DNA of 64,000 nt from RPRB01 sp035519675 (GCA_035519675.1 DATIWB010000020.1:24385-88384); one strand, 5' to 3'; counted from the first letter of the stretch, positions 15,204-25,926 are shown. The notes: generated by a model not told the origin, from the letters alone. A program made the numbers and translations.

Positions 15204-17960
15204 TCAGATCCGACTGAGGTTGTCCAGCAGCTTGGCCCTCCGGGCCTCGAGCTCGGTCACCCGGGCCCGATCCTTCTCCACCACCTCGGCCGGAGCCCGC
15301 GCGACGAAGCTCGGATTGTCCAGCTTTCGCCTCAAAGCTGCCAGATCAGACTCGACACGGGCGATCTCTTTCCGCAGACGCACGCGTTCTTCGCCGAGAT
15401 CCAACAACCCCGCCAGCGGAACGTAGACGGCCACTCCCTGTCCGACCCACGACGCCGACGATTGTGGTGGCGCCCCCACCGGCTGTACCGTGAGCTCCGA
15501 CAGCCCGGCCAGCGGCTCCACGTAGCCCCGCCACCGCTCCAGGGCCGCACGAAGCGCCGCGTCGTCGGTCTGCACCACCGCCCGAATCCTCTGGAGTGGC
15601 GGGAGGTTGCTCTCACCGCGCACGTTGCGGATGCCATCGATGACCGCGATGACCGGCGCCATCTCGGCCTCGGCCGCGGGGTCCTCCGGACCGGCCTGTG
15701 GGTAGGCGGCGAGCATCAGGAATGCGTCTTCGGGCACGCCCGGGAGCCGGTGCCAGATCTCCTCGGTGATGAAGGGGATGAAGGGATGCAGCAGCCGCAG
15801 CACCCGGTCCAGCACCTGGATCAGCACCGCCCGGGTGGTGTCCCCGCGCTCGGCGTCGTTCCCCTGCAGCGCTGGCTTGGCCAGCTCGATGTACCAGTCG
15901 CAGAACGCGTGCCAGGTGAACTGGTACAGGGCGGAGGCGGCCTCGGCGAACTCGAACCGGCCCAGCGCGTCGTTCACCTCGCGGGTCACCCGCTCGGTCC
16001 GCGAGAGGATCCACCGGTCGGCGAGGGTCAGGGTCCGCTCGCCGAGCGGCCGGTTCCCAGGATGGAAATCACCGAGGTAGAGCAGCAGGAAGCGCGAGGC
16101 GTTCCACAGCTTGTTGGTGAAGGCCTTGTAGCCGTTGACCCGGTCGAGCGAGAGCTTGATGTCCCGGCCCTGGGCCGCGAGCGCGGCGAGGGTGTAACGC
16201 AGCGCGTCGGCGCCGAAGGCCGGCATCCCGTGGGGGAACTTGTTGCGCAGGCTCGGGGGCAGCTCCTCGACCTTCTGGCCGTGGATGACGTCGAGCGGAT
16301 CGACGACGTTCCCCTTCACCTTCGACATCTTCTCGCCCTTCTCGTCCCGCACCATCGCGTGGAGGTAGACGGTGCGGAAGGGCACGTCGCCCATGAAGTG
16401 GAGGCCCATCATCATCATCCTGGCCACCCAGAAGAACAGGATGTCGTGTCCGGTCTCGAGGACCGACGTCGGGTAGAAGGTCTTCAGCTCCAGTGTGCTC
16501 CGTGGCCACCCCAGCGTGCTGAACGGCCAGAGCGCCGAGCTGAACCAGGTGTCCAGCACGTCCGGGTCCTGGGTGAGCGCCGAGCCGCCGCACGACGGAC
16601 AGGAGGCGGGCCGGGTTCGGGCCACGAGGGGCGTGGCTCGCTCGAGATCCAGCGTGCCGGTAGCGGTGCGCGGCGTGCACGCCTCGCAGTACCAGGCGGG
16701 GATCTGGTGGCCCCACCACAGCTGGCGGCTCACGCACCAGTCCTGGATGTTGCGCATCCAGTGGAAGTAGGTGGCGTTCCAGCTCTCGGGGACGATGGTC
16801 GTCCTCCCCTGCTCCACCGCCTCGATGGCCGGTCTGGCCAGCGGCTCGATGCGCACGAACCACTGCGGTGAGAGCCGCGGCTCGACGATGGTCCCGCTCC
16901 GCTGGCAGAGGCCGATGCTGAGGGCGTGCGGCTTCTCGGAGACGAGCAGCCCCCCCGCCGCGAGGTCCTCCAGCACTCGCGTCCGCGCCTCGAACCGGTC
17001 CAGCCCGGCGTACCGGCCGGCGGCCTCGTTGGTCCGCGCCGCCTCGTCGAGGATGGAGATCATCGGCAGCTTGTGGCGCAGTCCGGTCTGGTAGTCGTTG
17101 AAGTCGTGCGCCGGGGTCACCTTCACCACCCCGGTGCCGAACTCCGGATCCACCAGGGTGGCGTCGGCGATGACCGGGATCTCCCGGTCGAGCAGGGGGA
17201 GGATGACCGTCTTGCCGATCAGGTCGCGGTAGCGCGGATCCTCCGGGTGCACCGCCACCGCGGTGTCCCCGAGCATCGTCTCCGGCCGGGTGGTGGCCAC
17301 GGTCAGGAACCGGTCCTGCCCCTTCACCGGGTAACGAATCTCCCAGATGGAGCCCTGCCGCTCCTCGTGCTCCACCTCGAGGTCGCTGAGCGCGGTCCGG
17401 CAGTCCGGGCACCAGTTGATGAGCCGGTTGGCGCGGTAGAGCAGCCCCTCCTCGAAGAGGCGGACGAACACCTCGAGCACCGCGCGCGAGCTGCCCTCGT
17501 CCATGGTGAAGCGAGCACGGCTCCAGTCGAGGCTCGCGCCCAGGTGCTCGTGCTGCTCCTGGATGCGCGCACCGTAGCGCTCCTTCCACTCCCAGATGCG
17601 GCGGACGAACTCCGCCCGGCCGAGCTCGTGGCGGGACTTCCCCTCCGATCGCTTCAGCTCGCGCTCGACCACCATCTGGGTGGCGATGCCGGCGTGGTCC
17701 ACCCCCGGCTGCCAGAGGGTGTTGAACCCCCGCATCCGGTGCCACCGGACCAGGATGTCCTCCAGCGTGGCGGTGAGCGCGTGACCGATGTGCAGCGACC
17801 CGGTGACGTTGGGCGGCGGCAGGATGATGCAGTACGGCGGCTTGCTCGACGTGGCCTCCGCCCGGAAGCAGCCGGCGGCCTCCCAGCGCCGGTACCAGCG
17901 CGCCTCCACCTCCGCAGGCTCGTAGGCCTTCGGAAGTCCCTCCTGATTGTCCTCGGACAT
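15204..17960 (-). CDS. valS: valyl-tRNA synthetase
   Basis: The ATG at 17960 gives 918 residues. HIGH is at residues 57-60 (VTGSLHIGHAL), the editing-domain text TVATTRPETMLGDTAVAV follows, and KMSKV is near residue 541. WFSSALWPFSTLGWP and the C-terminal coiled coil (EERVRLRKEIARVESDLAAL and on) are also typical of ValS. It charges tRNA-Val. The gene begins 19 bases after the stop of the RomR-like gene. A frame extension to 18344 is antisense-like text inside that neighbour and is not used. Confidence 0.97.
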   Translation of the reverse strand: MSEDNQEGLPKAYEPAEVEARWYRRWEAAGCFRAEATSSKPPYCIILPPPNVTGSLHIGHALTATLEDILVRWHRMRGFNTLWQPGVDHAGIATQMVVERELKRSEGKSRHELGRAEFVRRIWEWKERYGARIQEQHEHLGASLDWSRARFTMDEGSSRAVLEVFVRLFEEGLLYRANRLINWCPDCRTALSDLEVEHEERQGSIWEIRYPVKGQDRFLTVATTRPETMLGDTAVAVHPEDPRYRDLIGKTVILPLLDREIPVIADATLVDPEFGTGVVKVTPAHDFNDYQTGLRHKLPMISILDEAARTNEAAGRYAGLDRFEARTRVLEDLAAGGLLVSEKPHALSIGLCQRSGTIVEPRLSPQWFVRIEPLARPAIEAVEQGRTTIVPESWNATYFHWMRNIQDWCVSRQLWWGHQIPAWYCEACTPRTATGTLDLERATPLVARTRPASCPSCGGSALTQDPDVLDTWFSSALWPFSTLGWPRSTLELKTFYPTSVLETGHDILFFWVARMMMMGLHFMGDVPFRTVYLHAMVRDEKGEKMSKVKGNVVDPLDVIHGQKVEELPPSLRNKFPHGMPAFGADALRYTLAALAAQGRDIKLSLDRVNGYKAFTNKLWNASRFLLLYLGDFHPGNRPLGERTLTLADRWILSRTERVTREVNDALGRFEFAEAASALYQFTWHAFCDWYIELAKPALQGNDAERGDTTRAVLIQVLDRVLRLLHPFIPFITEEIWHRLPGVPEDAFLMLAAYPQAGPEDPAAEAEMAPVIAVIDGIRNVRGESNLPPLQRIRAVVQTDDAALRAALERWRGYVEPLAGLSELTVQPVGAPPQSSASWVGQGVAVYVPLAGLLDLGEERVRLRKEIARVESDLAALRRKLDNPSFVARAPAEVVEKDRARVTELEARRAKLLDNLSRI

Positions 17961-17979
17961 ACCCGTGTGGAACGGTTGT

Positions 17980-19161
17980 TTAGCCTTTTCCGTCCCGCTC
18001 GCGCATGGTCCGCTCGGCGATTTCCCGCACGATGGTCTCCGCGAGCTGGGGCACCACTTCCCAGGCAATCTTCTCGATGACCTCGCGCGAGGCCCTCCCC
18101 AGCGCCTCGCGGAGCTGGGCCTCGCCCCCGTCGGCGGCGGCGGCGGGCTCGGAGCCCAGGTCCAGCGACATCTCCTCCGCCGCAGCGGGCGGGGCGATCT
18201 GCTGCTCCACCTGGTACCCCCGGACGGGGGTGGTGGCCGGGGCCGAGAGCCCGAAGGGGTCACGGCCGCGGGCGGCGCCCGGCGAAGTCGGCCCGGCAGG
18301 GACCGGAGGCAGGGGCGCGGCGCCGGGCGCCCGGGGGAAGCCACCCGGCGTCATGGGGGCAGCGGGGCGGGCGAAGCCGGACTGCGTCCCCAGCGACATC
18401 CCGGGGCGGGTCATCCCCGGGACGGTCCCCCCGGTCATGGGCTGCGGGGGCCGCGGGAGCCCGGCCGGCGCGGCTCCGGTCGGACGACCCATCGGCACAC
18501 CCGGCTGGGTGACGGGACGGGCAACGGGCTGGGGCGCCGGACGGGGCACCCCCGCCATCGGCGTCGGCGCGGGGCCGGCGGGACGGGGGATGCCCGCGGG
18601 TCCGGGCATGGGCTGGGGCACGCCGGCGGTGGGCGCCGGACGCGGCGCGCCGGCCGGGGCGAAGGCGCCCGTCGCCGCGGGGCGCGGTGCAGCCGAGGCC
18701 ATCGGCTGGCTGGGGCGCGGGACCGCCGGCTGGGACGTCTGGGGCGGCGGGGCCGCCACCGCCGGACGGGGCGGCATCATCGGCTGACCGGCGGGCAGGC
18801 CGACCAGCATCCGGACGCGATCGAGGAAGGCCTGGCTCTCGAAGGGCTTGGTGAGGTGTGCGTCGGCCCGGGCGGCACGGGCCCGCGCCTCGTCGAACGG
18901 CTCGAAGTTCCCGGCCAGCAGCAGCACCGGCGTGGAGGCGGTGGCCGGGTCGGACTTGAGCGTCTCGCAGACCTCGTAGCCGCTCCGGCCGGGCATCAGC
19001 ACGTCGGCGATGACCAGGTCCGGGCGCATCTCGCGCGCGCGAGCAATGGCATCGATCCCGTTGTCCACCGCGGTGATCTGGAAATCCTCGAGCGCGAGCA
19101 CCATCCCGATGACCTTGCGGACGGTGAGCGAGTCATCGGCGACGAGCAGGGTCTTCGGCAT
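17980..19161 (-). CDS. romR: RomR-like polarity response regulator
   Basis: Starting at MPKTLLVADDS (ATG 19161), the protein is 393 residues. Residues 1-125 form a receiver domain with acidic pair D9-D10, phospho-acceptor Asp53 (LVIADVLMPG) and Lys in HLTKPF; the usual Thr/Ser is replaced in LLLAGN. Residues about 130-335 are Pro/Ala/Gly-rich low complexity. The last 50 residues form a conserved-looking helix (ASREVIEKIAWEVVPQLAETIV). This order, and phosphorylation at Asp53, match Myxococcus RomR, which sets the cell pole for MglA with MglB. It lies two bases after the CheW-like gene. The name rests on architecture recalled from the literature and other delta-group regulators share this tail. 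Confidence 0.7.
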   Translation of the reverse strand: MPKTLLVADDSLTVRKVIGMVLALEDFQITAVDNGIDAIARAREMRPDLVIADVLMPGRSGYEVCETLKSDPATASTPVLLLAGNFEPFDEARARAARADAHLTKPFESQAFLDRVRMLVGLPAGQPMMPPRPAVAAPPPQTSQPAVPRPSQPMASAAPRPAATGAFAPAGAPRPAPTAGVPQPMPGPAGIPRPAGPAPTPMAGVPRPAPQPVARPVTQPGVPMGRPTGAAPAGLPRPPQPMTGGTVPGMTRPGMSLGTQSGFARPAAPMTPGGFPRAPGAAPLPPVPAGPTSPGAARGRDPFGLSAPATTPVRGYQVEQQIAPPAAAEEMSLDLGSEPAAAADGGEAQLREALGRASREVIEKIAWEVVPQLAETIVREIAERTMRERDGKG

Positions 19162-19162
19162 G

Positions 19163-20029
19163 TCAGGCCAGGGCATCTGAGGGGCCGCGCCTCGGCCCTG
19201 TCAAGTTCGACGCTCCCAGGAGCCGCGTGACGTCCGGTGCGAGCACGAAGCGTCCGTCGGGCGTCCGCCACCGCCCTGCCTCGTCGCCGGCGGAGAGCCC
19301 GTGCTCGATGCCCAGGACCCGCGAGGCGCAGAGGGCGACCTGCATCCCGGCGAGCTCCAGCAGCACCACCTGGGACTCGACCGCCAGCTCCCCGCCGAGG
19401 AAGGCCGGGAGCGCGTACACCGGCCAGAGCGCGCCGGCGTGGGCGAGCAATCCGGCGATCACTCCTCCCGGCACCGGAAAGGGGCAGAAGGCGGCCAGCA
19501 CCGGGGAGATCTGCAGCACGTGCGCGAGCGGCACTCCGAACAGCGTGCCCCCCGACTCGAAGAGGAGCGCAGGACCCTGCGGCGCCTCCAGCCAGGTGAC
19601 GATGCGCGACGGAGGCGGTGGCACCATGCAGGTCGGCCCCAGCGCCTCGGCGCGCAGCTCGAGGTAGAGCCGCCCCTGGTGCTGCAGCGCGCCCCGGACC
19701 AGCGTTCCGATCCGCTGCGCCAGATCGCGGGTGAGCTGGAAATGGGGAGCCCCGGCGACGTCCGCCACTTCCGCACCTTCACGCACGCGCACCGCCAGCG
19801 TCGGACTGGTGTCGAGCAGGACCGCCAGCCCCGGGCGCCGCTCGGCGGCACCACCCATCAGCATGGACAGATCCTCGAGTGGGAAGACGCCGCGCACCGT
19901 GGCGCGCTCCCCCTCCGGGTCGGGCGGCGTCACCTCCAGTACCCGCGAGGCCTCGAGCGCGTACCGCGCCGGCCCGGCCTCGAAGAGGAGCGCGAGTCTC
20001 CGACCTCCGTCATGCGTGTACGCAGCCAT
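19163..20029 (-). CDS. CheW-like protein with two tandem domains
   Basis: The ATG at 20029 gives 288 residues. Residues about 8-125 (LALLFEAGPARYALEASRVLEVT and onward, with VFPLEDLSMLMGG) and about 150-275 (GPALLFESGGTLFGVPLAHVLQIS, ALWPVYALPAFLGGE, GMQVALCASRVLGIE) each read like a CheW beta-barrel. CheW links receptors to CheA kinases, and double-CheW proteins exist in complex chemosensory systems. No receptor or CheA is nearby. It is directly upstream of the RomR-like regulator, so a polarity or motility role is an inference from context. Confidence 0.72.
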   Translation of the reverse strand: MAAYTHDGGRRLALLFEAGPARYALEASRVLEVTPPDPEGERATVRGVFPLEDLSMLMGGAAERRPGLAVLLDTSPTLAVRVREGAEVADVAGAPHFQLTRDLAQRIGTLVRGALQHQGRLYLELRAEALGPTCMVPPPPSRIVTWLEAPQGPALLFESGGTLFGVPLAHVLQISPVLAAFCPFPVPGGVIAGLLAHAGALWPVYALPAFLGGELAVESQVVLLELAGMQVALCASRVLGIEHGLSAGDEAGRWRTPDGRFVLAPDVTRLLGASNLTGPRRGPSDALA

Positions 20030-20101
20030 GGGCCAGCTCTTCACCAGGCTATCGCGAGCCAGCGGGATCCTGTCATGCTTGAACGAGCGCGCGAAGGACA
20101 C

Positions 20102-21448
20102 ATGGCGACCATCCTGCTGGTGGATGACGAGAAGGTCGCCCGTACGGTGTACGGCGACTACCTGACCCAGGCCGGTCACGGTGTGACCTGCGTCGGGTCG
20201 GTGGCGGAGGCGCGCGCCGCGCTGGCGCTGCATCCGGTGGACCTGGTGGTCACCGACCTCATCCTCCCCGCGGGCGACGGGATGGACGTGCTCCAGCACA
20301 CCCGCGAGCGGTACCCGGGCGTGGAGGTGGTGGTGATCACCGCCCTGGACAAGGTGGACCCGGCGGTCCGGGCCATCAAGAACGGCGCTGCGGAGTACCT
20401 GGTCAAGCCGGTCAAGCCGGAGGCGCTGAACCACGCGGTGAACCGGGCCCTGATGACCCGCGCGCTGCTGGCGGAGAACGCGGCGCTCAAGCGTCACCTC
20501 TCGCTGGTGGAGGCAGGCCAGCGGCTGCTCACCATGCTCGACCGTCCGCGGCTGGCGCAGGCCGCGACCTCGGCGTTTCTCCAGCTGTCGGGTGCGGAAG
20601 GGGTGCTGCTCTGGTCGCGAAACGGCGACACCGTCCGGCTCGAGGCGTCCGAGGGCGTCTCCTCCGAGGCGCTCCGGCACCTGGTGGTCCGCTACGACGC
20701 GGAGCTCCCCGACCTTCCGGCGCGGCCGCTCGAGGCGGGGTGGCCGGAGGGATCGGGACGGGTCCTCGGCTTCCCGGTGGGCGAGTCCGGCCGGCACCGC
20801 GGCTGGGCGCTGCTGCTCACCCGTGCGCCGGCGAACGACACCCTGCGCGAGGCCGCCGAGTACCTGGCCCGGCACCTGGCCGTGGCCTGGGACCACGTCG
20901 AGCGCTTCGCCCGGGTGGAAGACCTGGCCTACCTCGACGACCTCACCCGGCTCTACAACGCCCGCTATCTGGACGAGGCGCTCGACCGGGAGCTGCACGG
21001 CAAGGGCCCCTTCAGCCTGCTCTTCCTCGACCTGGACCACTTCAAGAGCGTCAACGACACCCACGGGCACCTGGTGGGGAGCAAGCTCCTGGTGGAGGCG
21101 GCGCGGGTGGTGAAGTCCTGCACCCGCGACCAGGACGTGGTGGCCCGCTGGGGCGGCGACGAGTACGTGGTGCTCCTGCGGGAGACCGACAGCGGCGGGG
21201 CGCTCAAGGTGGCCGAGCGCATCCGGCGGACCGTGGAGGCCCACTCCTTCCTCGCCCGCGAGGGCTATGGGCTCGGAGTGACGGTGTGCATCGGCGTGGC
21301 GAGCCACCCCGAGCACGGCGTGGACCGGCGCAGCCTGCTCGACCTCGCCGACCGGGCCATGTACCGCGGCAAGCGGACCTCGCGGAACGTGGTCTACGTC
21401 GCGGCGCCCGGAGCCGAGGAGGTCGTGAAGCGCAGCGGGGCGGCGTAG
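20102..21448 (+). CDS. REC-GGDEF diguanylate cyclase
   Basis: The ATG at 20102 has an AAGGA six bases upstream and gives 448 residues. Residues 1-120 are a receiver domain (D8-D9, phospho-acceptor Asp52 in VTDLILP, Lys in YLVKPV). A GAF-like region follows at about 135-270, and the GGDEF domain fills about 285-440. The active-site loop is RWGGDEY, and an inhibitory I-site RDQD lies five residues before it, so both catalysis and product inhibition look intact. It makes cyclic di-GMP. A PilZ protein is encoded at 42716-43090. It is divergent from the CheW-like gene. Confidence 0.93.
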   Translation: MATILLVDDEKVARTVYGDYLTQAGHGVTCVGSVAEARAALALHPVDLVVTDLILPAGDGMDVLQHTRERYPGVEVVVITALDKVDPAVRAIKNGAAEYLVKPVKPEALNHAVNRALMTRALLAENAALKRHLSLVEAGQRLLTMLDRPRLAQAATSAFLQLSGAEGVLLWSRNGDTVRLEASEGVSSEALRHLVVRYDAELPDLPARPLEAGWPEGSGRVLGFPVGESGRHRGWALLLTRAPANDTLREAAEYLARHLAVAWDHVERFARVEDLAYLDDLTRLYNARYLDEALDRELHGKGPFSLLFLDLDHFKSVNDTHGHLVGSKLLVEAARVVKSCTRDQDVVARWGGDEYVVLLRETDSGGALKVAERIRRTVEAHSFLAREGYGLGVTVCIGVASHPEHGVDRRSLLDLADRAMYRGKRTSRNVVYVAAPGAEEVVKRSGAA

Positions 21449-21533
21449 CAGAAGGTTCCTCTCCGCAACGAGACGATCCGCTCGACCCCGGGCTTGTCGG
21501 CGGAGCCGGAAGCGCTCTAAGCCGTGGCTCGCC

Positions 21534-22550
21534 GTGCGGGCGCACCGTTCACGAACCCAAGCGCTGGTTCAGGGCCTGCTGCTGGTGCTGCTGGGACTCG
21601 CTGGATGCGAGAAGCCCCCCGTTGCCGAGCTGAAGCTGCGGGTGGGCTATCCGGACCTGCCGAGCACCCTCCTCTTGTACGTGGCGCACGATGCGCGCCT
21701 CTTCGCCGACGAGCACCTCACGGTGGAGGCGAGGGTCTTTCCCACCGGGCGGGAGGCCCTCGCCGCGGCGATCGACGGCGATCTCGACGCGGCGATCGTC
21801 TATTCGACGCCGGTGGTGGCGGCGGTGATGCGCGGCGAGGACCTGGTGGTTCTCAGCACGCTGCATCGCGCGGAGGGCCTGACCGGGCTCGCCGTCCACC
21901 CCCGATCGGGCATCCGCACCCTGGCCGAGCTGCGCGGGCACCGGATCGGCGTGACCCCGGGCACCAGCTCCGAGCTGGCGCTCGACGTGGTGCTCGCCGA
22001 GGGCGGCCTCGAACCGTCCGAGATCCGGGCCGTCCCCGGGCAGCCCAAGGAGCTGATGGCGGCCCTGGAGGAGGGCCAGCTCGACGCCGCCTCGCTCTGG
22101 GTGCCCAATCTCCTGCTGGCGACCGGCAACGGGCCGGACCAGGCGCGGCTGCTCGTGTCGGAGGTGTACGCGGAGATGAGCATGCTCGCCGGCATGCGCC
22201 CGCGCATCGAGGCCCGCCGGATGGAGGCCCGGCGCTTCCTCCGGGCGCTGCTGCGGGCGCAGGCGATGGTCCGCCGCCGGCCCCAGCTGGTGGAGTCCAC
22301 CTTGCGGCCCCGGTTCCCGCAGCTCGACGCGGGACAGCTGGCCACCGTCATCTCGCACTCACGCTTCGAGCTCGGGCTGTCGAACCTCCTGCTCAGCACC
22401 CTTCGCCAGGAAGCGGCGCGCCTCGAGCAGCGCGGAGAGCCTCGCACCGACCGGGTCCAGTTCCGGGACGTGGTCGCCCCGGCGATGCTCGAGGAGCTGG
22501 CCCCGGAGTCGGTGACTCTCCTCAGCCCGCCGGAGCGGCCGCTCCGGTGA
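21534..22550 (+). CDS. periplasmic solute-binding lipoprotein (NMT1/SsuA-like)
   Basis: From the GTG at 21534 the product is 338 residues with a lipobox LLGLAGC at about residue 25. The mature protein has NMT1/SsuA-type text: LRVGYPDLPSTLLLYVAHDARLFADEHL, GDLDAAIVYSTPVVAAVM and GHRIGVTPGTSSELALDVVL. Its stop overlaps the GTG start of the sensor kinase by four bases (GTGA). No permease or ATPase is adjacent, so it more likely senses a ligand for the kinase than feeds a transporter. The ligand is unknown. Confidence 0.85.
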   Translation: MRAHRSRTQALVQGLLLVLLGLAGCEKPPVAELKLRVGYPDLPSTLLLYVAHDARLFADEHLTVEARVFPTGREALAAAIDGDLDAAIVYSTPVVAAVMRGEDLVVLSTLHRAEGLTGLAVHPRSGIRTLAELRGHRIGVTPGTSSELALDVVLAEGGLEPSEIRAVPGQPKELMAALEEGQLDAASLWVPNLLLATGNGPDQARLLVSEVYAEMSMLAGMRPRIEARRMEARRFLRALLRAQAMVRRRPQLVESTLRPRFPQLDAGQLATVISHSRFELGLSNLLLSTLRQEAARLEQRGEPRTDRVQFRDVVAPAMLEELAPESVTLLSPPERPLR

Positions 22551-24010
22551 GCCTCGGACGCAAGCTCCTCGCGCCTCAGGTCTTGCTCCTGGGGCTGATC
22601 GCCGGACTGGCGGCGACCCAGCTGGTGGTCGCGCGCCGCGAGAGACGCCAGCTGGAGGAGACCACCCAGCGGCTGCAACAGACCGGCCTCCGGATCCAGC
22701 GGCTGGCCGAGCTCTTCTCCGACACCGAGCGCGACCTCCTCTCCGAGGTCCTCACCCGCCAGGACGTGCTCACCCGGCGGATCGAGGTCAGCGAGCAGGA
22801 GATCGACCGCTTGCTCGAGGAGCTCTCCGGGGTCGACTGGCGCTCGCCGGGGGGAAGCCTGCTCCAGGACCTGCGGCGCATCCGGGGGCCGCTGGCCGAC
22901 GCCCAGCGCGCGCTGCTCCGGGCGCGGGCGGGCAGCGAGACCCGCTCGGCGTTCGTCCGCTGGTGGTTCCTGGACCAGCGGGCCAACGCCGTGCTCGCCG
23001 ACCTGTCGGCCGACAACCTCAAGGGAGTCGACCGCATCCTGGCGCAGGTGGGGACCACCCGACGCCGCTCGGACGTGCTGCTGCTCAGCCTCACCCTGCT
23101 CTGCGCGCTCACCGTGCTGGGGATGACGCTGTTCGTGTTCCGCGGGGTGGTCGGGCCGCTGGTTCGCCTCACCGCCGCCAGCCAGACTCTGGGCGACGGG
23201 AGCACGGTGCCGGTGCTCCCCGGGAGGCAGGACGAGCTCGGCGCGCTCTCGCGGGTGCTGGCCGAGACGACCGATCGTCTGGTCACGACCAACGCCGAGC
23301 TCCAGGAGTCGCTGGCGATCCGCGAGCGCTTCCTCTCCATCGCCGCGCACGAGCTGCGGACCCCGCTCACCTCCCTGTCCTTGCAGCTGGCGCTGCTCCA
23401 GCGGCGCATCGAGCAAGGGGCGGACCGGGAGTCGCTGCAGGCGAACGCCGACGCGCTCGGGCGCCAGGCCCAGCGGCTGGCGCAGCTGGTGGGAGAGCTG
23501 CTGGACGTGACCCGCATCCAGCGGGGACGGCTCGACCTGCACCCCGAGCCGGTGCGGCTGGACACCCTGGTGGAGGAGGTCTGTGCCCGCTGCGCGCCGC
23601 TGCTGGACGCCGGAGAGAACCGGCTCACGCTCGCCCTGGAGCCCGACGTGGTGGGCGAGGTGGACCCCTCGCGCCTGGACCAGGTGCTGGTCAACCTCCT
23701 GGGGAATGCCGCGCGACACGCCCGGGGCGCGGAGATCGAGGTGAGCCTGTGGACCTCGACCCGGGAGACGTGTCTTCGAGTCCGGGACTCGGGACCGGGC
23801 ATTCCCGAGGCGGTGCGGGCCAGGCTGTTCGAGCCGTTCGCCCGCGCTCCCGGTGCGGCGCCCGGGCTCGGCCTGGGGCTCTACATCAGCCGGGAGATCG
23901 TCGAGGCCCACGGGGGCCGCATCGAGATGACGACGGCCCGCGGGGAGGGGACGGCCTTCACCGTCCACCTCCCGCGGGCCAGCAGACTGCGCCCTGCGCT
24001 GACCGGGTAG
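22547..24010 (+). CDS. membrane sensor histidine kinase
   Basis: The GTG at 22547 gives 487 residues. A first membrane segment lies near residues 8-28, a long helical periplasmic sensor follows to about 175, a second membrane segment at 178-198, then HAMP. The dimerisation helix has the phospho-acceptor His near 268 (SIAAHELRTPLTSL). The ATPase domain has DQVLVNLLGNAARHA, DSGPGIP and GLGLGLYISREIVEAHGG. No response regulator is encoded next to it. It is coupled to the solute-binding lipoprotein gene, suggesting a ligand-sensing pair. Confidence 0.93.
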   Translation: MSLGRKLLAPQVLLLGLIAGLAATQLVVARRERRQLEETTQRLQQTGLRIQRLAELFSDTERDLLSEVLTRQDVLTRRIEVSEQEIDRLLEELSGVDWRSPGGSLLQDLRRIRGPLADAQRALLRARAGSETRSAFVRWWFLDQRANAVLADLSADNLKGVDRILAQVGTTRRRSDVLLLSLTLLCALTVLGMTLFVFRGVVGPLVRLTAASQTLGDGSTVPVLPGRQDELGALSRVLAETTDRLVTTNAELQESLAIRERFLSIAAHELRTPLTSLSLQLALLQRRIEQGADRESLQANADALGRQAQRLAQLVGELLDVTRIQRGRLDLHPEPVRLDTLVEEVCARCAPLLDAGENRLTLALEPDVVGEVDPSRLDQVLVNLLGNAARHARGAEIEVSLWTSTRETCLRVRDSGPGIPEAVRARLFEPFARAPGAAPGLGLGLYISREIVEAHGGRIEMTTARGEGTAFTVHLPRASRLRPALTG

Positions 24011-24020
24011 GTCAGGTCAG

Positions 24021-24158
24021 GGCGGCCGCACTCGAGGTCCGGCTCACGGGGTCCTCGGGCGCCATCGTCGGTGAGCTCAAGGCGGCCGCAGTCACGTAGT
24101 TCGGCGGCCGCAGCCGGGGTCCGGGTCACGGGGTCCTCGGCCGGTATCGTCGGCGAGC
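24021..24158. repeat. imperfect direct repeat, two copies of about 56 bases
   Basis: Copies at 24021-24076 and 24103-24158 match at 47 of 56 positions when written out. Each begins with the decamer GGCGGCCGCA, which occurs a third time at 24081 without the rest. The element fills the gap between the convergent sensor kinase and groEL genes. No coding sense or stable terminator is apparent. Confidence 0.8.
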
Positions 24159-24162
24159 GTCC

Positions 24163-25806
<1,644 letters not shown>

Positions 25807-25820
25807 CTGCAAACCTCCGG

Positions 25821-25835
25821 AAAAACTGCGTTTTT
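25821..25835 (-). other. short A/T inverted repeat in the groEL leader
   Basis: AAAAAC and GTTTTT form six-base arms around TGC, immediately before the groEL Shine-Dalgarno (25814-25820). In a very GC-rich region this weak stem stands out. Whether it affects translation is unknown. Confidence 0.4.
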
Positions 25836-25849
25836 GAGACACGCCGGGA

Positions 25850-25876
25850 TTGGCACTCCCCGGCTGCGAGCGCCAA
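25850..25876 (-). promoter_or_regulatory. CIRCE operator (HrcA-binding) of groEL
   Basis: TTGGCACTC, nine bases, then GAGCGCCAA matches the CIRCE consensus TTAGCACTC-N9-GAGTGCTAA with three differences in 18 arm bases. The spacer is exactly nine bases. It lies 44 bases before the groEL start, implying heat-shock control by HrcA. Confidence 0.85.
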
Positions 25877-25926
25877 CCTAAAGGTCCCAGCGGCGTTGTC
25901 AACGTGAAGTGCGAGGCTCCCGAAGC

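Noticed and set aside
17961..18344. extended N-terminus of ValS
   Set aside because: The extra text is Pro/Arg-rich and overlaps the RomR-like gene; the ATG at 17960 gives the normal start.
25850..25876. sigma-54 promoter at the groEL upstream region
   Set aside because: TGGCAC is present, but the expected TTGC at the right distance is GGCTGC; the symmetrical arms with nine-base spacer fit CIRCE far better.
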